IMG/VR virus record: IMGVR_UViG_3300043419_000731
Location: 56,466 to 120,465 of that record
Length of the DNA: 64,000 nucleotides
Reading direction: 5' to 3' (one strand)
Origin: a virus
Positions 11,758 to 19,812 of the stretch are shown one piece after another. A model generated the notes under the pieces. That model was not told the origin of the DNA and made no database searches. It saw nothing but the letters and a program-made list of their open reading frames with translations. The number at the start of each line of letters is the position of its first letter. The first letter of the stretch is position 1. The position numbers and the translations under genes were made by a program.

Positions 11758-11901
11758 ATGAAGAAATTATATGCATTGATAACAATAATTGCGATAGCAA
11801 TCTTTTCAGGAGCTCTATTAGCTCAATTTTTAAATTGGGCGGGAGATGTAGAAATCTTTGATTTTGACCTAAGTGAAGATATAGATCATGAAACGTTCTA
11901 A
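11758..11901 (+). CDS. membrane-anchored acidic microprotein
   Basis: 47 residues: MKKLYALITIIAIAIFSGALL hydrophobic or signal-like N-terminus, then an acidic domain (DVEIFDFDLSEDIDHE). AGGA lies 6 nt before the ATG. Overlaps the next ORF. Confidence 0.5.
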   Translation: MKKLYALITIIAIAIFSGALLAQFLNWAGDVEIFDFDLSEDIDHETF

Positions 11902-11971
11902 ACTATATAGGTCAATACTCTGGCTATCTTGGATTATGATGATATCGTACTATATCTGGATAATATGGTAA
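11888..11971 (+). CDS. membrane microprotein
   Basis: 27 residues, MKRSKLYRSILWLSWIMMIS..., Lys/Arg-rich start then one hydrophobic span ending YIWIIW. Overlaps the gene before and after in other frames. Low confidence because of its length. Confidence 0.38.
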   Translation: MKRSKLYRSILWLSWIMMISYYIWIIW

Positions 11972-12255
11972 ATTCGGACAAAAGGGACCAACTAGCTAAA
12001 TATCTGCAGAATCGTCGATATGAGGAATGCAACTATTATCAAGCTGACAGATTCATTGCAGAGTGTTCGCTAGAATGGGTCATAGAAGGCCTTAAGAGGC
12101 GATTAGAGACTTGTTTGAATGCAAGTTCAGGGGTATGTGACATATGGTACTTAGAAAGCCATTCAGAGTGTTTATTACTAATGGATCTAATATATGAATA
12201 TAGCTCAGATGATCGATATAAGCCAAGTATTGCTAAGAATGATCCATGGGATTAA
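11929..12255 (+). CDS. hypothetical 108-aa protein
   Basis: Read from TTG (MDYDDIVLYLDNMVNSDK); an ATG 12 codons downstream is the alternative. Helical and Cys/Tyr-rich (CNYYQADRFIAECSLEW). No family recognised. Last rightward gene before the convergent minus-strand cluster; no clear terminator is seen in 12256-12307. Confidence 0.55.
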   Translation: MDYDDIVLYLDNMVNSDKRDQLAKYLQNRRYEECNYYQADRFIAECSLEWVIEGLKRRLETCLNASSGVCDIWYLESHSECLLLMDLIYEYSSDDRYKPSIAKNDPWD

Positions 12256-12307
12256 AATGGGTTCTTCTACCGCCGCCGCACTTCAATTTTTTCACTTTTT
12301 CGCACTT

Positions 12308-12844
12308 TCACTTAATTGCGACTAATATCCCCATAGGGTATTTAACTAATTCAGCTTTACCTGCGAAGAACTCACGGACAGCCTTCTCAGGCCCTGTGGA
12401 TAACCCTTCATGGGTATTGCATATTACGTATCCACCTTCTACTACTCTTTCCCACATAAATTCTAGGGAGTCTTTTGTAGGCTGATACAGACTGCAGTCT
12501 AAATGCAGCAAAGATATATTTACATCTGCTATCTCAGAAAATCTTTCAGGGAACCAGCCCTTATAAAAAGCAACATTACTAAACTGTGATAAATTTATTT
12601 TTGCTATATCTAAATGCGTCTTCCAATTTAGGGTCTCATATAGATTGTTATCAAACTCACCAAGCTCTGATACACCTTCCCAGGAATCGAATAAGTGTAC
12701 TGTTGTTCTGCAGTTCTCTGCTAGCTTTCTTGCAGATGTTCCTAGGTATGTGCCGCATTCAACAAAGTCGCCTTTGATCAATGCCGCTCTCTTGGCTATC
12801 TCATCTATAGTGTCTAGCCATAAAGTAAAATCTGAATCCATCAT
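12308..12844 (-). CDS. TylF-like class I methyltransferase
   Basis: 178 residues. FVECGTYLGTSARKLAE is the SAM-binding motif I; LFDSWEGVSELGEFD and the LLHLDCSLYQPTKDSL block are typical of the TylF/MycF macrocin-type O-methyltransferase family, in which paired Asp ligands bind Mg. Here the second block reads HLDCSLYQPT, with Cys where the paralogue at 14850 has HIDTDLYEPT, so one metal ligand may be altered. Last gene of the cassette; overlaps the oxygenase by one base. Confidence 0.72.
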   Translation of the reverse strand: MMDSDFTLWLDTIDEIAKRAALIKGDFVECGTYLGTSARKLAENCRTTVHLFDSWEGVSELGEFDNNLYETLNWKTHLDIAKINLSQFSNVAFYKGWFPERFSEIADVNISLLHLDCSLYQPTKDSLEFMWERVVEGGYVICNTHEGLSTGPEKAVREFFAGKAELVKYPMGILVAIK

Positions 12845-13719
12845 TATTGTTTTATCTTTGCTTTCATTGCATCAATAGCAGGAGTTGCGATATTTGTGTC
12901 TTTTCCTTCACGGTGAAGATTATCTCTTTCAATAGCTTCAGCAATTACGTTTGCAAACTGTGGATTTATCTCTAATGGATTCATCCATTTTCCAAGCGAT
13001 GCCATAGTCTTGTCACCAATTTGCTCATAGTATTCTGGGCTCTTGTAGTTATAGAATGTTCCAGGGTTGTCTTCTGCTAATAGAATAAAGTTAGAAAAAG
13101 CGTATCTTGTTCCTGTTAGTGTTGGCTTAGTGCCATGATCGTATGGATATGCAGCACCATGGAATATTACATCTCCAGGCTTTGTTTCTACTACCAAGCA
13201 AGGCTCTAGTAATCTTTCCTGCCAAAGAGGTTCATAAACCTCATTGGATGACTTATCTAAATCTGGTTTTACGATACCATCAGGATTAATGTTTGGATAG
13301 TAAAGCTCTCCACCAGTATAATCTCCAAGGTATGCAATCATTCCATACTCTAACTCGCAGCATGTTTGCCAGGTATCAATCTCAACCAATAGGTTACAAT
13401 TTCCTTTTCCAGGGCTATCTGTATGAATAAACATTCCTTCATCAGTATTGTCTGTAACCATCAAGCTCATTACTGGGTGCCCTACTAGTTCTGGATAGAT
13501 AAGTTCTTCCATGAACTCCCAAAGAGGAAATAGTTCTATCCAAGAAGGACTCATTCTGTTCTCATACCAGTTTCTCATGCTCCAAGAATTAAAATTTGTA
13601 CCTTTTGTAAAATCTTTTGTTTTATCAATGATAGGGTCGTATATGTCTTTTGGAATTATATTCTCAAACTTGAATATACGATCTGCAATTTTAATGCATC
13701 TGGGATCATCATAAAACAT
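12844..13719 (-). CDS. 2OG-Fe(II) oxygenase (prolyl-4-hydroxylase type), copy 1
   Basis: 291 residues. MFIHTDSPGKG gives the H-x-D ligands, GDYTGGELYYP the core strand, GDVIFHGAAYPYDHGT the distal His region and TGTRYAFSNF the 2-oxoglutarate-binding Arg. It is a close paralogue of 13719-14564. The CCELEYGMIAYLGDYTGGELYY core relates it to the seven oxygenases at 33-39.5 kb. Substrate unknown; flanking methyltransferases suggest small-molecule or glycan tailoring. Confidence 0.8.
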   Translation of the reverse strand: MFYDDPRCIKIADRIFKFENIIPKDIYDPIIDKTKDFTKGTNFNSWSMRNWYENRMSPSWIELFPLWEFMEELIYPELVGHPVMSLMVTDNTDEGMFIHTDSPGKGNCNLLVEIDTWQTCCELEYGMIAYLGDYTGGELYYPNINPDGIVKPDLDKSSNEVYEPLWQERLLEPCLVVETKPGDVIFHGAAYPYDHGTKPTLTGTRYAFSNFILLAEDNPGTFYNYKSPEYYEQIGDKTMASLGKWMNPLEINPQFANVIAEAIERDNLHREGKDTNIATPAIDAMKAKIKQ

Positions 13720-14564
13720 TACTTGTATTCCTCCCAGGCTTCCTTCATGATCTCATTTTTTTCCTCTATTACTTCAGCAAACTGAGGGTTTAGCTTAAGA
13801 GGTCTGTGCCAGTCATTCAGCTGGTCTAATGTTGGAGGGTTATACTTTCCAATTTGCTCATACCAGTCAGGGCTCTTGTAGCTATGGAAACTTCCTACGT
13901 TAGATGCTGACTCTAGTGCAAAGTTTGAGAAAGCATATCTTGTTCCAGATATTACCTTCTTTGTTCCGTGCTCATATGGCACACAGGCTCCGTGCATAAC
14001 TATATCTCCAGGTTCTGGTGATACTACTAAGCAAGGCTCTGCTAATATTTCTTCATTAATCTCGTATACAGAGAATTGTCCTTTATCGGTAGGAGGTTTA
14101 ACTGTTCCGTCTGGATTAATGTGTGGGTAATAAATTTCTCCACCTGTAAAGTCTCCAAAATAAGCAATCATTCCATATTCTAGAGAGCAGCAGACTGACC
14201 ATGTGTCAATTTCATATAGGTCTCCGCTACCTTCTGGTCCTGGGCTATCTGCATGTACAAACATTCCCTCATCGTGAGGCTGTGAAATCATTAGGTTTGT
14301 TAGCGGGTGAATTACGTGGTCTGGATATAGAATCTCAGACATAAACTTCCATGCTTCAAATGTACTTACAAATGGAGGGCAAAACTTATCCTTGTACCAG
14401 CCGTTAGAGCTCCAAATGTTTTCAGGTCCGCCTCTTTTCCAAGAAGCTACATCTGCATGCACTGCGTCCATAATTTCTTTAGGAATTACATTTTTAAATA
14501 TAAAAATTCTAGGTGCTAATTGTTCGCATTTAGGATGATTTGTAAACACTATTTGGATCTCCAC
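13719..14564 (-). CDS. 2OG-Fe(II) oxygenase (prolyl-4-hydroxylase type), copy 2
   Basis: 281 residues from a GTG start inside the preceding small ORF (MEIQIVFTNHP). Ligands: MFVHADSPGPEG (H-x-D), PGDIVMHGACVPYEHGT (distal His), SGTRYAFSNFA (Arg). The two copies keep the same order and spacing along their whole length, so they look like a tandem duplication. The stop overlaps the next ATG. Confidence 0.8.
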   Translation of the reverse strand: MEIQIVFTNHPKCEQLAPRIFIFKNVIPKEIMDAVHADVASWKRGGPENIWSSNGWYKDKFCPPFVSTFEAWKFMSEILYPDHVIHPLTNLMISQPHDEGMFVHADSPGPEGSGDLYEIDTWSVCCSLEYGMIAYFGDFTGGEIYYPHINPDGTVKPPTDKGQFSVYEINEEILAEPCLVVSPEPGDIVMHGACVPYEHGTKKVISGTRYAFSNFALESASNVGSFHSYKSPDWYEQIGKYNPPTLDQLNDWHRPLKLNPQFAEVIEEKNEIMKEAWEEYK

Positions 14565-14689
14565 TTCATTATTCTTTTAAAAAAATTTTCAATATTCTTT
14601 TCATATTTTCCACCGCTTGTTTCTTCTTGATAGTAAGCAGATTGGAAGTAAGGGCTTTGCATTATTTTTGAAAAATGGTCTCTACTCAT
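14549..14689 (-). CDS. small ORF leading the oxygenase cassette
   Basis: 46 residues, MSRDHFSKIMQSPYFQSAYY..., with a strong GGAGG site 6 nt upstream. It ends 16 nt inside the downstream oxygenase in another frame, so it may couple translation of the GTG-started oxygenase. The C-terminus is basic (FFKRIMKWRSK). Function unknown. Confidence 0.55.
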   Translation of the reverse strand: MSRDHFSKIMQSPYFQSAYYQEETSGGKYEKNIENFFKRIMKWRSK

Positions 14690-14739
14690 TGTAAGCCTCC
14701 AATAATTCTATTAATTAATTATACCATCTAAAAATTAGA

Positions 14740-14775
14740 AAACCCCTAATCAGAGGCGGATCCGATTAGGGGTTT
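14740..14775 (-). terminator. 12-bp hairpin, likely terminator (bidirectional)
   Basis: AAACCCCTAATC / GATTAGGGGTTT with a 12-nt loop. It separates the methyltransferase at 14850 from the downstream cassette. On the minus strand the stem ends in TTT and is followed by TCTAATTTTTAG. Next to it, 14780-14815 has two more small hairpins (CCCT-ATAC-AGGG and GAGTA-CGAA-TACTC). Confidence 0.65.
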
Positions 14776-14849
14776 AAGGACTTTCGCCCTATACAGGGAG
14801 TACGAATACTCAACCTGAATACCAATTGTATTATTACTTTATGATAAAG

Positions 14850-15488
14850 TCAATGCTTATATACTATTGCTTGTCCAGTAGGAAGCTCTAGAATATTATC
14901 TTGTCCAAAGTATTCAATCATTGCTTTTCTTGCTCCAATAGTTTTATATGAGCCATAGTCATCACAAATTAAAACTCCACCATTATTAAGGAGTGGCCAA
15001 AGGTGATTTATAGAATCCCTGGTTGGTTCATAAAGATCTGTGTCTATATGTACATACGAATATTTTAGTTGATCTATATTGCTAAATACATTTGGGATCC
15101 ATCCCTTATATAGCTCAACCTTAAAATTCTCTCTATCTAGATGAGATACAATTTTTTGCGCTATTTCCATAGGCATTGCTAGCTTTAGAGTTTTGAAATA
15201 ATCAGTATCAAATTCTCCAGGTTCAGAAACTCCTTCAAAAGAATCTATTCCTAGAAAACGCTCTTTGCATAAATCAGCAACAAAAAATATTGACATTCCA
15301 GCATATGTTCCACATTCAATAAAGTTGCCAGGGACTTTTGATTGCTGCTTTGCCAATTGACGAAGGATATACAGTCTTGCATATAAAGCAATATCAATAG
15401 GATTATTCATCCCATTAATTTCATTAAATTTTTGATGAAGCTTTACAAACTCAACATCGTCTTCCCATCTAGATAAATACGAATCCAT
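14850..15488 (-). CDS. TylF-like class I methyltransferase
   Basis: 212 residues. FIECGTYAGMSIFF (motif I), GIDSFEGVSEPGEFD, HIDTDLYEPTRDSI and LICDDYGSY give the full TylF set of SAM and metal residues. It is longer than, and related to, the 12308-12844 enzyme. TylF-type enzymes methylate sugar hydroxyls; the phage substrate is unknown. The stop of the upstream 69-aa gene lies 3 nt before its ATG. Confidence 0.75.
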   Translation of the reverse strand: MDSYLSRWEDDVEFVKLHQKFNEINGMNNPIDIALYARLYILRQLAKQQSKVPGNFIECGTYAGMSIFFVADLCKERFLGIDSFEGVSEPGEFDTDYFKTLKLAMPMEIAQKIVSHLDRENFKVELYKGWIPNVFSNIDQLKYSYVHIDTDLYEPTRDSINHLWPLLNNGGVLICDDYGSYKTIGARKAMIEYFGQDNILELPTGQAIVYKH

Positions 15489-15490
15489 TA

Positions 15491-15700
15491 TTAGTCTTCT
15501 GTACTAATTAATTCCCAGCTAGGGGAATGGGTGATCATGTTTCTAATTGAAATACACTCTTCATCATCTTCAGCAGTTACTACTAAAATTGCATTTAGTC
15601 CGTTTGGAACCGAAGGAATTGTTTCTACATCTTCTCCAGCATTCTGCTTGTATAGCTCAACGTGCTTTTCATAATTTGGCTTATATGTGTATCTAGGCAT
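15491..15700 (-). CDS. hypothetical 69-aa protein
   Basis: MPRYTYKPNYEKHVELYKQN..., with a beta-alpha pattern (LNAILVVTAEDDEECISI). Overlaps the gene before it by 8 nt. Function unknown. Confidence 0.6.
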   Translation of the reverse strand: MPRYTYKPNYEKHVELYKQNAGEDVETIPSVPNGLNAILVVTAEDDEECISIRNMITHSPSWELISTED

Positions 15701-15884
15701 TGTTTAAGGCTCCTGCCTCTAAAAGTCTTTCATACATATTTATGCACAAAAGTTTAAATGATTCTGTACCCTGCTCAATATGCATTGCTGAATCTTCAGC
15801 AGACACACCAGCACTTGAATACATATTTTTCATGTCTTGAATAACTCCTTCAAGCATTAAATTTAATGCATCTTCTCTACTCAT
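15693..15884 (-). CDS. hypothetical 63-aa protein
   Basis: The start MSREDALNLMLEG at 15884 is chosen because GGAGAAA lies 6 nt upstream; the frame is open further upstream. Helical, Met-rich. Function unknown. Confidence 0.6.
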   Translation of the reverse strand: MSREDALNLMLEGVIQDMKNMYSSAGVSAEDSAMHIEQGTESFKLLCINMYERLLEAGALNNA

Positions 15885-16095
15885 TTGTTTCTCCTGGGGT
15901 ATATGAAGGCGATGGCCCAAGTAAGTAACCCGCCTGATGATATTCTACCATTTTAGCAGTATCTTCACTACCTGCTACTTTGTTAGATATCAAAGTTAGT
16001 ATGTCGTATATTCTGTGTAGCATTATGTAGGAAACCATAGGTAGGTTGTCTTCTAAATTTGTTACGTTGTCTTCGTTATTCTGGTCTTCCTGCAT
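15877..16095 (-). CDS. hypothetical 72-aa protein
   Basis: MQEDQNNEDNVTNLEDN..., acidic start, then a helical stretch (SYIMLHRIYDILTLIS) and a Gly/Pro tail. An upstream ATG at 16125 is possible but overlaps the 16076-16198 gene more. Function unknown. Confidence 0.5.
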   Translation of the reverse strand: MQEDQNNEDNVTNLEDNLPMVSYIMLHRIYDILTLISNKVAGSEDTAKMVEYHQAGYLLGPSPSYTPGETNE

Positions 16096-16198
16096 CTTCC
16101 CACCATTTTTCTCTTCCAGCGGCATCAGTAACCATCATAGGCTTTGATTCTTGCCCGCATTGACAATTATTTTTGTTGCATTTATTTGTATTAGTCAT
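16076..16198 (-). CDS. Cys-rich 40-aa protein
   Basis: MTNTNKCNKNNCQCGQES... with C-x4-C-x-C at the N-terminus and an aromatic end (REKWWEDAGRPE). Overlaps both neighbours. The Cys pattern could hold zinc or a cluster. Confidence 0.55.
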   Translation of the reverse strand: MTNTNKCNKNNCQCGQESKPMMVTDAAGREKWWEDAGRPE

Positions 16199-16400
16199 TT
16201 TTATTAACAGCCTTAACTATTTCGTTGTATGTAGCAAGTCCAATATTTTTTTTATATTCACATTCAAGACAGTATAAATATATGTTATCTTCTAGATCTT
16301 GATTAGAAAAAAGAAGGGATTGGTCTACTGGGCATAAAAGCTTTTCAACCAATCCTTCTTCTGACATGGAGATGTAAGTTGATACGTATTGTATCCTCAT
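16191..16400 (-). CDS. zinc-ribbon-like 69-aa protein
   Basis: MRIQYVSTYISMSEEGLV..., with CPVD and CLEC about 24 residues apart. AAAGGAGA lies 7 nt before the ATG. First small gene after the lysin. Function unknown. Confidence 0.6.
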   Translation of the reverse strand: MRIQYVSTYISMSEEGLVEKLLCPVDQSLLFSNQDLEDNIYLYCLECEYKKNIGLATYNEIVKAVNKND

Positions 16401-16410
16401 CCCATCTCCT

Positions 16411-16953
16411 TTACTTTGTCGGAAATTTTAAATAAAATTCCTTAGCTCTTGGGGTCATACCCTTCCAAGCTGACCAATCACTGCCGCCATCGGTCATATA
16501 GTACGTTATCTCTGCGTTTGTTACTGGGTCGAATAACTCCTTGTTACTCTGTAGATCAAATTTCTCAAGTCTTTCTGGACCAAGATTTCCAATCATGTTT
16601 ATCTGAAACAGTCCGTAAGAACTATCTCCTGTATTCCTATTCCCGTTATATGCAAGCGGTCTTCCATTAGATTCACGCTTTGCTATTGACCAAGCTTTCT
16701 TAAGGCCTAATCCTTCGAATCCTACAGTCTCAAGTAGTAATACTAGCTCTTCGTCTGTAAGCATCTCAGATGGCTTGTAAATCTCTTTACTAAAACTATC
16801 TAAGACTTCTTGCTTTAATTGGGCTTCAGTTTTCACTAAAGGCTTTACAGTCAAAGCATTTGCTGGGTTACTAGAAAACAAGAACAGTGTTGTCACTGCT
16901 ATTATTGTCCAGTCACGAACCAAATCGCTAAACTGTTGTTTTATATTCTCCAT
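16411..16953 (-). CDS. SLT-type lytic transglycosylase (secreted lysin)
   Basis: 180 residues from the second ATG (MENIKQQF), which sits 8 nt after GGAGG; the first ATG is too close. One hydrophobic segment (about 16-30) ends in SNPANA, so a signal or signal-anchor sequence. AKRESNGRP places the catalytic Glu at 94, and NTGDSSYGLFQINM is the conserved SLT/lysozyme-like block. It would cut peptidoglycan at cell exit, reached by Sec export rather than only by the holin. Transcribed away from the reductase gene. Confidence 0.8.
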   Translation of the reverse strand: MENIKQQFSDLVRDWTIIAVTTLFLFSSNPANALTVKPLVKTEAQLKQEVLDSFSKEIYKPSEMLTDEELVLLLETVGFEGLGLKKAWSIAKRESNGRPLAYNGNRNTGDSSYGLFQINMIGNLGPERLEKFDLQSNKELFDPVTNAEITYYMTDGGSDWSAWKGMTPRAKEFYLKFPTK

Positions 16954-17154
16954 TGGCATTTCCTCCTATAGAGATAACGAACTATAATAATAACATTAGT
17001 AAGTAAGTCATGTCAAGCTAGTTAACTAAAATGATTCTCACATATTGATACGCTCAAAAAATATTTTAGGCACTAGACCGCTAAAAGAAAGTTTGATACA
17101 CTTAGAACTTCACACACAAATTACACCGCAAGGCGGAGAAAAGGTCGTATATAA

Positions 17155-19089
17155 ATGTCTAGAACTATTGAAAACCCTTATGAAAACTTTATTGCTTTAT
17201 CCAGATATGCAAAATGGGTAGAAGCAGAAGGACGCAGAGAAACTTGGGGAGAAACAGTAGATAGATACTTTTCTTTTATGACTAATCATTTAAAAGAAAA
17301 TCATAATTATATTCCAAATGAAAAGCTAGTTGCGGAATTAAAAGAGTTTGTATTTCAGCGAAATGTCATGCCGTCCATGAGATCCGTAATGACATCTGGA
17401 GCAGCACTAGAAAGAGATAATGTTGCTGGATACAACTGTTCGTTTGTTCCAGTTGATTCTCCAAGATCATTTGATGAAACTATGTATATCCTTATGTGTG
17501 GAACTGGTGTTGGATTTTCTGTTGAGTACAAGTATGTTAATAAACTTCCTGCCGTCCCAGAAACACTAGAGAAATCAACTACTGTAATTATTGTAGAAGA
17601 CTCTAAGCAGGGTTGGGCAAAAGCATATCGTGAGTTACTCGCTTTGCTTTGGTCTGGACAAATTCCAGCAGTAGATGTTTCTAAGGTAAGACCAGCAGGA
17701 GCTAGATTAAAAACTATGGGCGGAAGATCATCTGGACCACAACCACTTGTAAATCTTTTTGATTTTACTATTGCAAAGTTTAAGAATGCAGCAGGTAGAA
17801 ACCTTAAGCCAATTGAAGCTCATGACATCATGTGTAAGATTGGAGAGGTTGTAGTTGTTGGTGGAGTTCGCAGATCAGCAATGATATCTCTATCAAACAT
17901 TAACGATATTGAGATGGCTCAAGCAAAAGCAGGCAACTGGTGGGAAAATAATCCACAACGTGCACTTTCAAATAACTCTGTGGCTTACTCTCGCAAGCCC
18001 GACATGGAGCAGTTTATAGCAGAATGGAAATCTTTATATGACTCAAAATCTGGGGAACGTGGAATCTATAACGTCGCAGCAGCGCAGGCGCAAGCAGCTA
18101 AATATGGTCGCAGAAGCCCTGAAATCCACTATGGCACTAATCCGTGTTCAGAAATTATTCTCCGTCCTTACCAGTTTTGTAATCTTTCAGAAGTCGTACT
18201 ACGTGAAACGGACACAGTTGAAGATGTTGCAAACAAAGTACGCCTTGCTACAATTCTTGGAACTTGGCAGTCGACACTAACAGACTTTAAGTATCTTCGT
18301 AAAATCTGGAAAGATAATACAGAAGAAGAAAGACTTCTAGGAGTTTCACTTACTGGACAATTTGGACACAAGTTCTTCTCTGGAAAAGATAATCTTGATG
18401 AGCTTGAAGTTGCTCTAAATAAATTACGTGAGCATGCAAGAGAAATAAATAAAGAAGAGGCAGGGAAAATTGGGATTCCTGAGTCTGCAGCTATTACATG
18501 CGTAAAGCCTTCTGGAACAGTGTCCCAATTGGTCGGGGTATCTTCAGGAATGCATCCATGGCATTCACAGTATTACATTCGTACAGTTCGTGGCTCAAAG
18601 GGAGATCCTATCTCAACATTTTTGAAGGAAGTTGGAATTCCAGTAGAAGATGACGTTATGAAGCCAAACGATACTTACGTATTCTCATTTCCAATTAAAG
18701 CTCCAGAGGGAGCAATCGTTAGAAATGATTTAACAGCGCTAGACCATCTAAACACTTGGTTAGTCTATCAACGTGCTTGGTGTGAGCACAAGCCTTCAAT
18801 TACAGTTTCTGTAAAAGAAGATGAGTGGATGGAAGTTGGATCATGGGTATACAAGCACTTCGATGAGGTATCTGGAATCTCATTTCTTCCGCATTCAGAT
18901 CATACATACAAGCAGGCTCCATATCAAGAGGCTACAAAAGAAGAATACGAAGAGCTTCTTTCAAGAATGCCTAGCAACATTCGCTGGGAAGACTTATCAT
19001 TTTATGAGACAGAGGATGGAACTTCAACAAATGCTACTTTAGCTTGCAGCTCAGACGGAAATTGTGAGCTTGTAGATATTTCAGCATAG
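17155..19089 (+). CDS. nrdJ: class II (B12-dependent) ribonucleotide reductase, monomeric type
   Basis: 644 residues. AGYNCSFVP gives the first redox Cys (95), NPCSE the radical Cys and Glu (C331, E333), FCNLSE the second redox Cys (342), and CSSDGNC the C-terminal shuttle pair (631, 637). GGVRRSAMISL and KPSGTVSQLVGVSSGMHP are further reductase blocks. The layout is that of the single-chain adenosylcobalamin enzyme, which needs no second subunit or oxygen and makes deoxynucleotides for phage replication. Cobalamin must come from the host. A GGAGAAAAGG site lies about 10 nt upstream. No cobalamin riboswitch is recognisable in 16960-17154. Confidence 0.9.
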   Translation: MSRTIENPYENFIALSRYAKWVEAEGRRETWGETVDRYFSFMTNHLKENHNYIPNEKLVAELKEFVFQRNVMPSMRSVMTSGAALERDNVAGYNCSFVPVDSPRSFDETMYILMCGTGVGFSVEYKYVNKLPAVPETLEKSTTVIIVEDSKQGWAKAYRELLALLWSGQIPAVDVSKVRPAGARLKTMGGRSSGPQPLVNLFDFTIAKFKNAAGRNLKPIEAHDIMCKIGEVVVVGGVRRSAMISLSNINDIEMAQAKAGNWWENNPQRALSNNSVAYSRKPDMEQFIAEWKSLYDSKSGERGIYNVAAAQAQAAKYGRRSPEIHYGTNPCSEIILRPYQFCNLSEVVLRETDTVEDVANKVRLATILGTWQSTLTDFKYLRKIWKDNTEEERLLGVSLTGQFGHKFFSGKDNLDELEVALNKLREHAREINKEEAGKIGIPESAAITCVKPSGTVSQLVGVSSGMHPWHSQYYIRTVRGSKGDPISTFLKEVGIPVEDDVMKPNDTYVFSFPIKAPEGAIVRNDLTALDHLNTWLVYQRAWCEHKPSITVSVKEDEWMEVGSWVYKHFDEVSGISFLPHSDHTYKQAPYQEATKEEYEELLSRMPSNIRWEDLSFYETEDGTSTNATLACSSDGNCELVDISA

Positions 19090-19155
19090 TGGTAGAATTA
19101 TAGTATTGGGTAAAACCAAAATTCCTGGGCACATTGCCCACAAGGAGATGACAAT

Positions 19156-19392
19156 ATGGCTAAATTTGCAAAGGCAGATTTAAACAAAGATGGAAAGGTA
19201 ACCATGCAGGAACAAATTCTTTCGGCATTATCGAGCTACGGCAGAGCATTCTTATCTGCAGTACTTGCACTTTACATGACAGGCAATACGAATCCAAAGG
19301 ACCTTCTATTGGGCGGAATCGCAGCTATTGCACCAGTAGTCCTCAAGGCACTCAATCCAAACGATAAGAGCTTTGGTTTCACTAATAAGTAG
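19156..19392 (+). CDS. holin candidate with N-terminal EF-hand
   Basis: 78 residues. Residues 8-19 (DLNKDGKVTMQE) are a canonical 12-residue calcium loop (D8, N10, D12, T16, E19). Then come two hydrophobic segments (about 30-42 and 50-65) separated by a polar turn, as in two-span holins. AAGGAGATGAC precedes the ATG, and a TGGGCA-CAT-TGCCCA hairpin (19126-19140) sits just before it. The lysin lies 2.2 kb away on the other strand. Holin function is inferred from size and topology. Confidence 0.6.
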   Translation: MAKFAKADLNKDGKVTMQEQILSALSSYGRAFLSAVLALYMTGNTNPKDLLLGGIAAIAPVVLKALNPNDKSFGFTNK

Positions 19393-19408
19393 TTAGCAGT
19401 CAATTAGA

Positions 19409-19442
19409 AATACTCCTGTGCTAAAATTGGTACAGGAGTATT
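19409..19442 (+). terminator. 11-bp hairpin, likely terminator or attenuator
   Basis: AATACTCCTGT / ACAGGAGTATT with a 12-nt loop, followed by CCTATTT. It lies between the holin candidate and the appendage operon; transcription from upstream would be reduced here. Confidence 0.65.
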
Positions 19443-19464
19443 CCTATTTAGGAGACTATGGCAA

Positions 19465-19812
19465 ATGGCAGGACAAAAGAACTTTGAAGTAGATCAAAAC
19501 GCAACATTCACCTTTGTGATTGAATATAAAGATGATAATGGTGATGCGATTGATCTTACAGGTGCATCTGCAAAGATGCAGGTTCGTGATACAAAGGGTG
19601 GAGCAAAATTAGCTGTCACTCTAACATCACCTTCTGGTGGAATAGTAATTGATCAACCAAATGGTAAATTAACTATTAAAATGACACCAACACAAACTAA
19701 CAAACTCTTTTATCCTAAATCATCTTATGATGTAATGGTTGTCGATTCTAACGGGAACAAAATAAAACTCCTTGAGGGTTTTATGACGCTCAATAGATCG
19801 GTAACCATATAA
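19465..19812 (+). CDS. BppU-like baseplate/appendage protein
   Basis: 115 residues, beta-rich: FTFVIEYKDDNGDAIDLTGASAKMQVRD... resembles the small N-terminal domain of receptor-binding baseplate proteins (BppU-like), a recollection rather than a search. Its stop overlaps the next ATG. First of eleven appendage genes. Confidence 0.55.
   Translation: MAGQKNFEVDQNATFTFVIEYKDDNGDAIDLTGASAKMQVRDTKGGAKLAVTLTSPSGGIVIDQPNGKLTIKMTPTQTNKLFYPKSSYDVMVVDSNGNKIKLLEGFMTLNRSVTI

Noticed and set aside
12395-12403. TGTGGATAA (DnaA-type box) within the TylF-like methyltransferase gene
   Set aside because: It lies in coding sequence without the repeat context or hairpins of the left-arm copies, so it is probably chance.
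16960-17154. Possible cobalamin riboswitch before the B12-dependent reductase
   Set aside because: No B12-box or matching stems could be recognised; only a normal ribosome site is visible.
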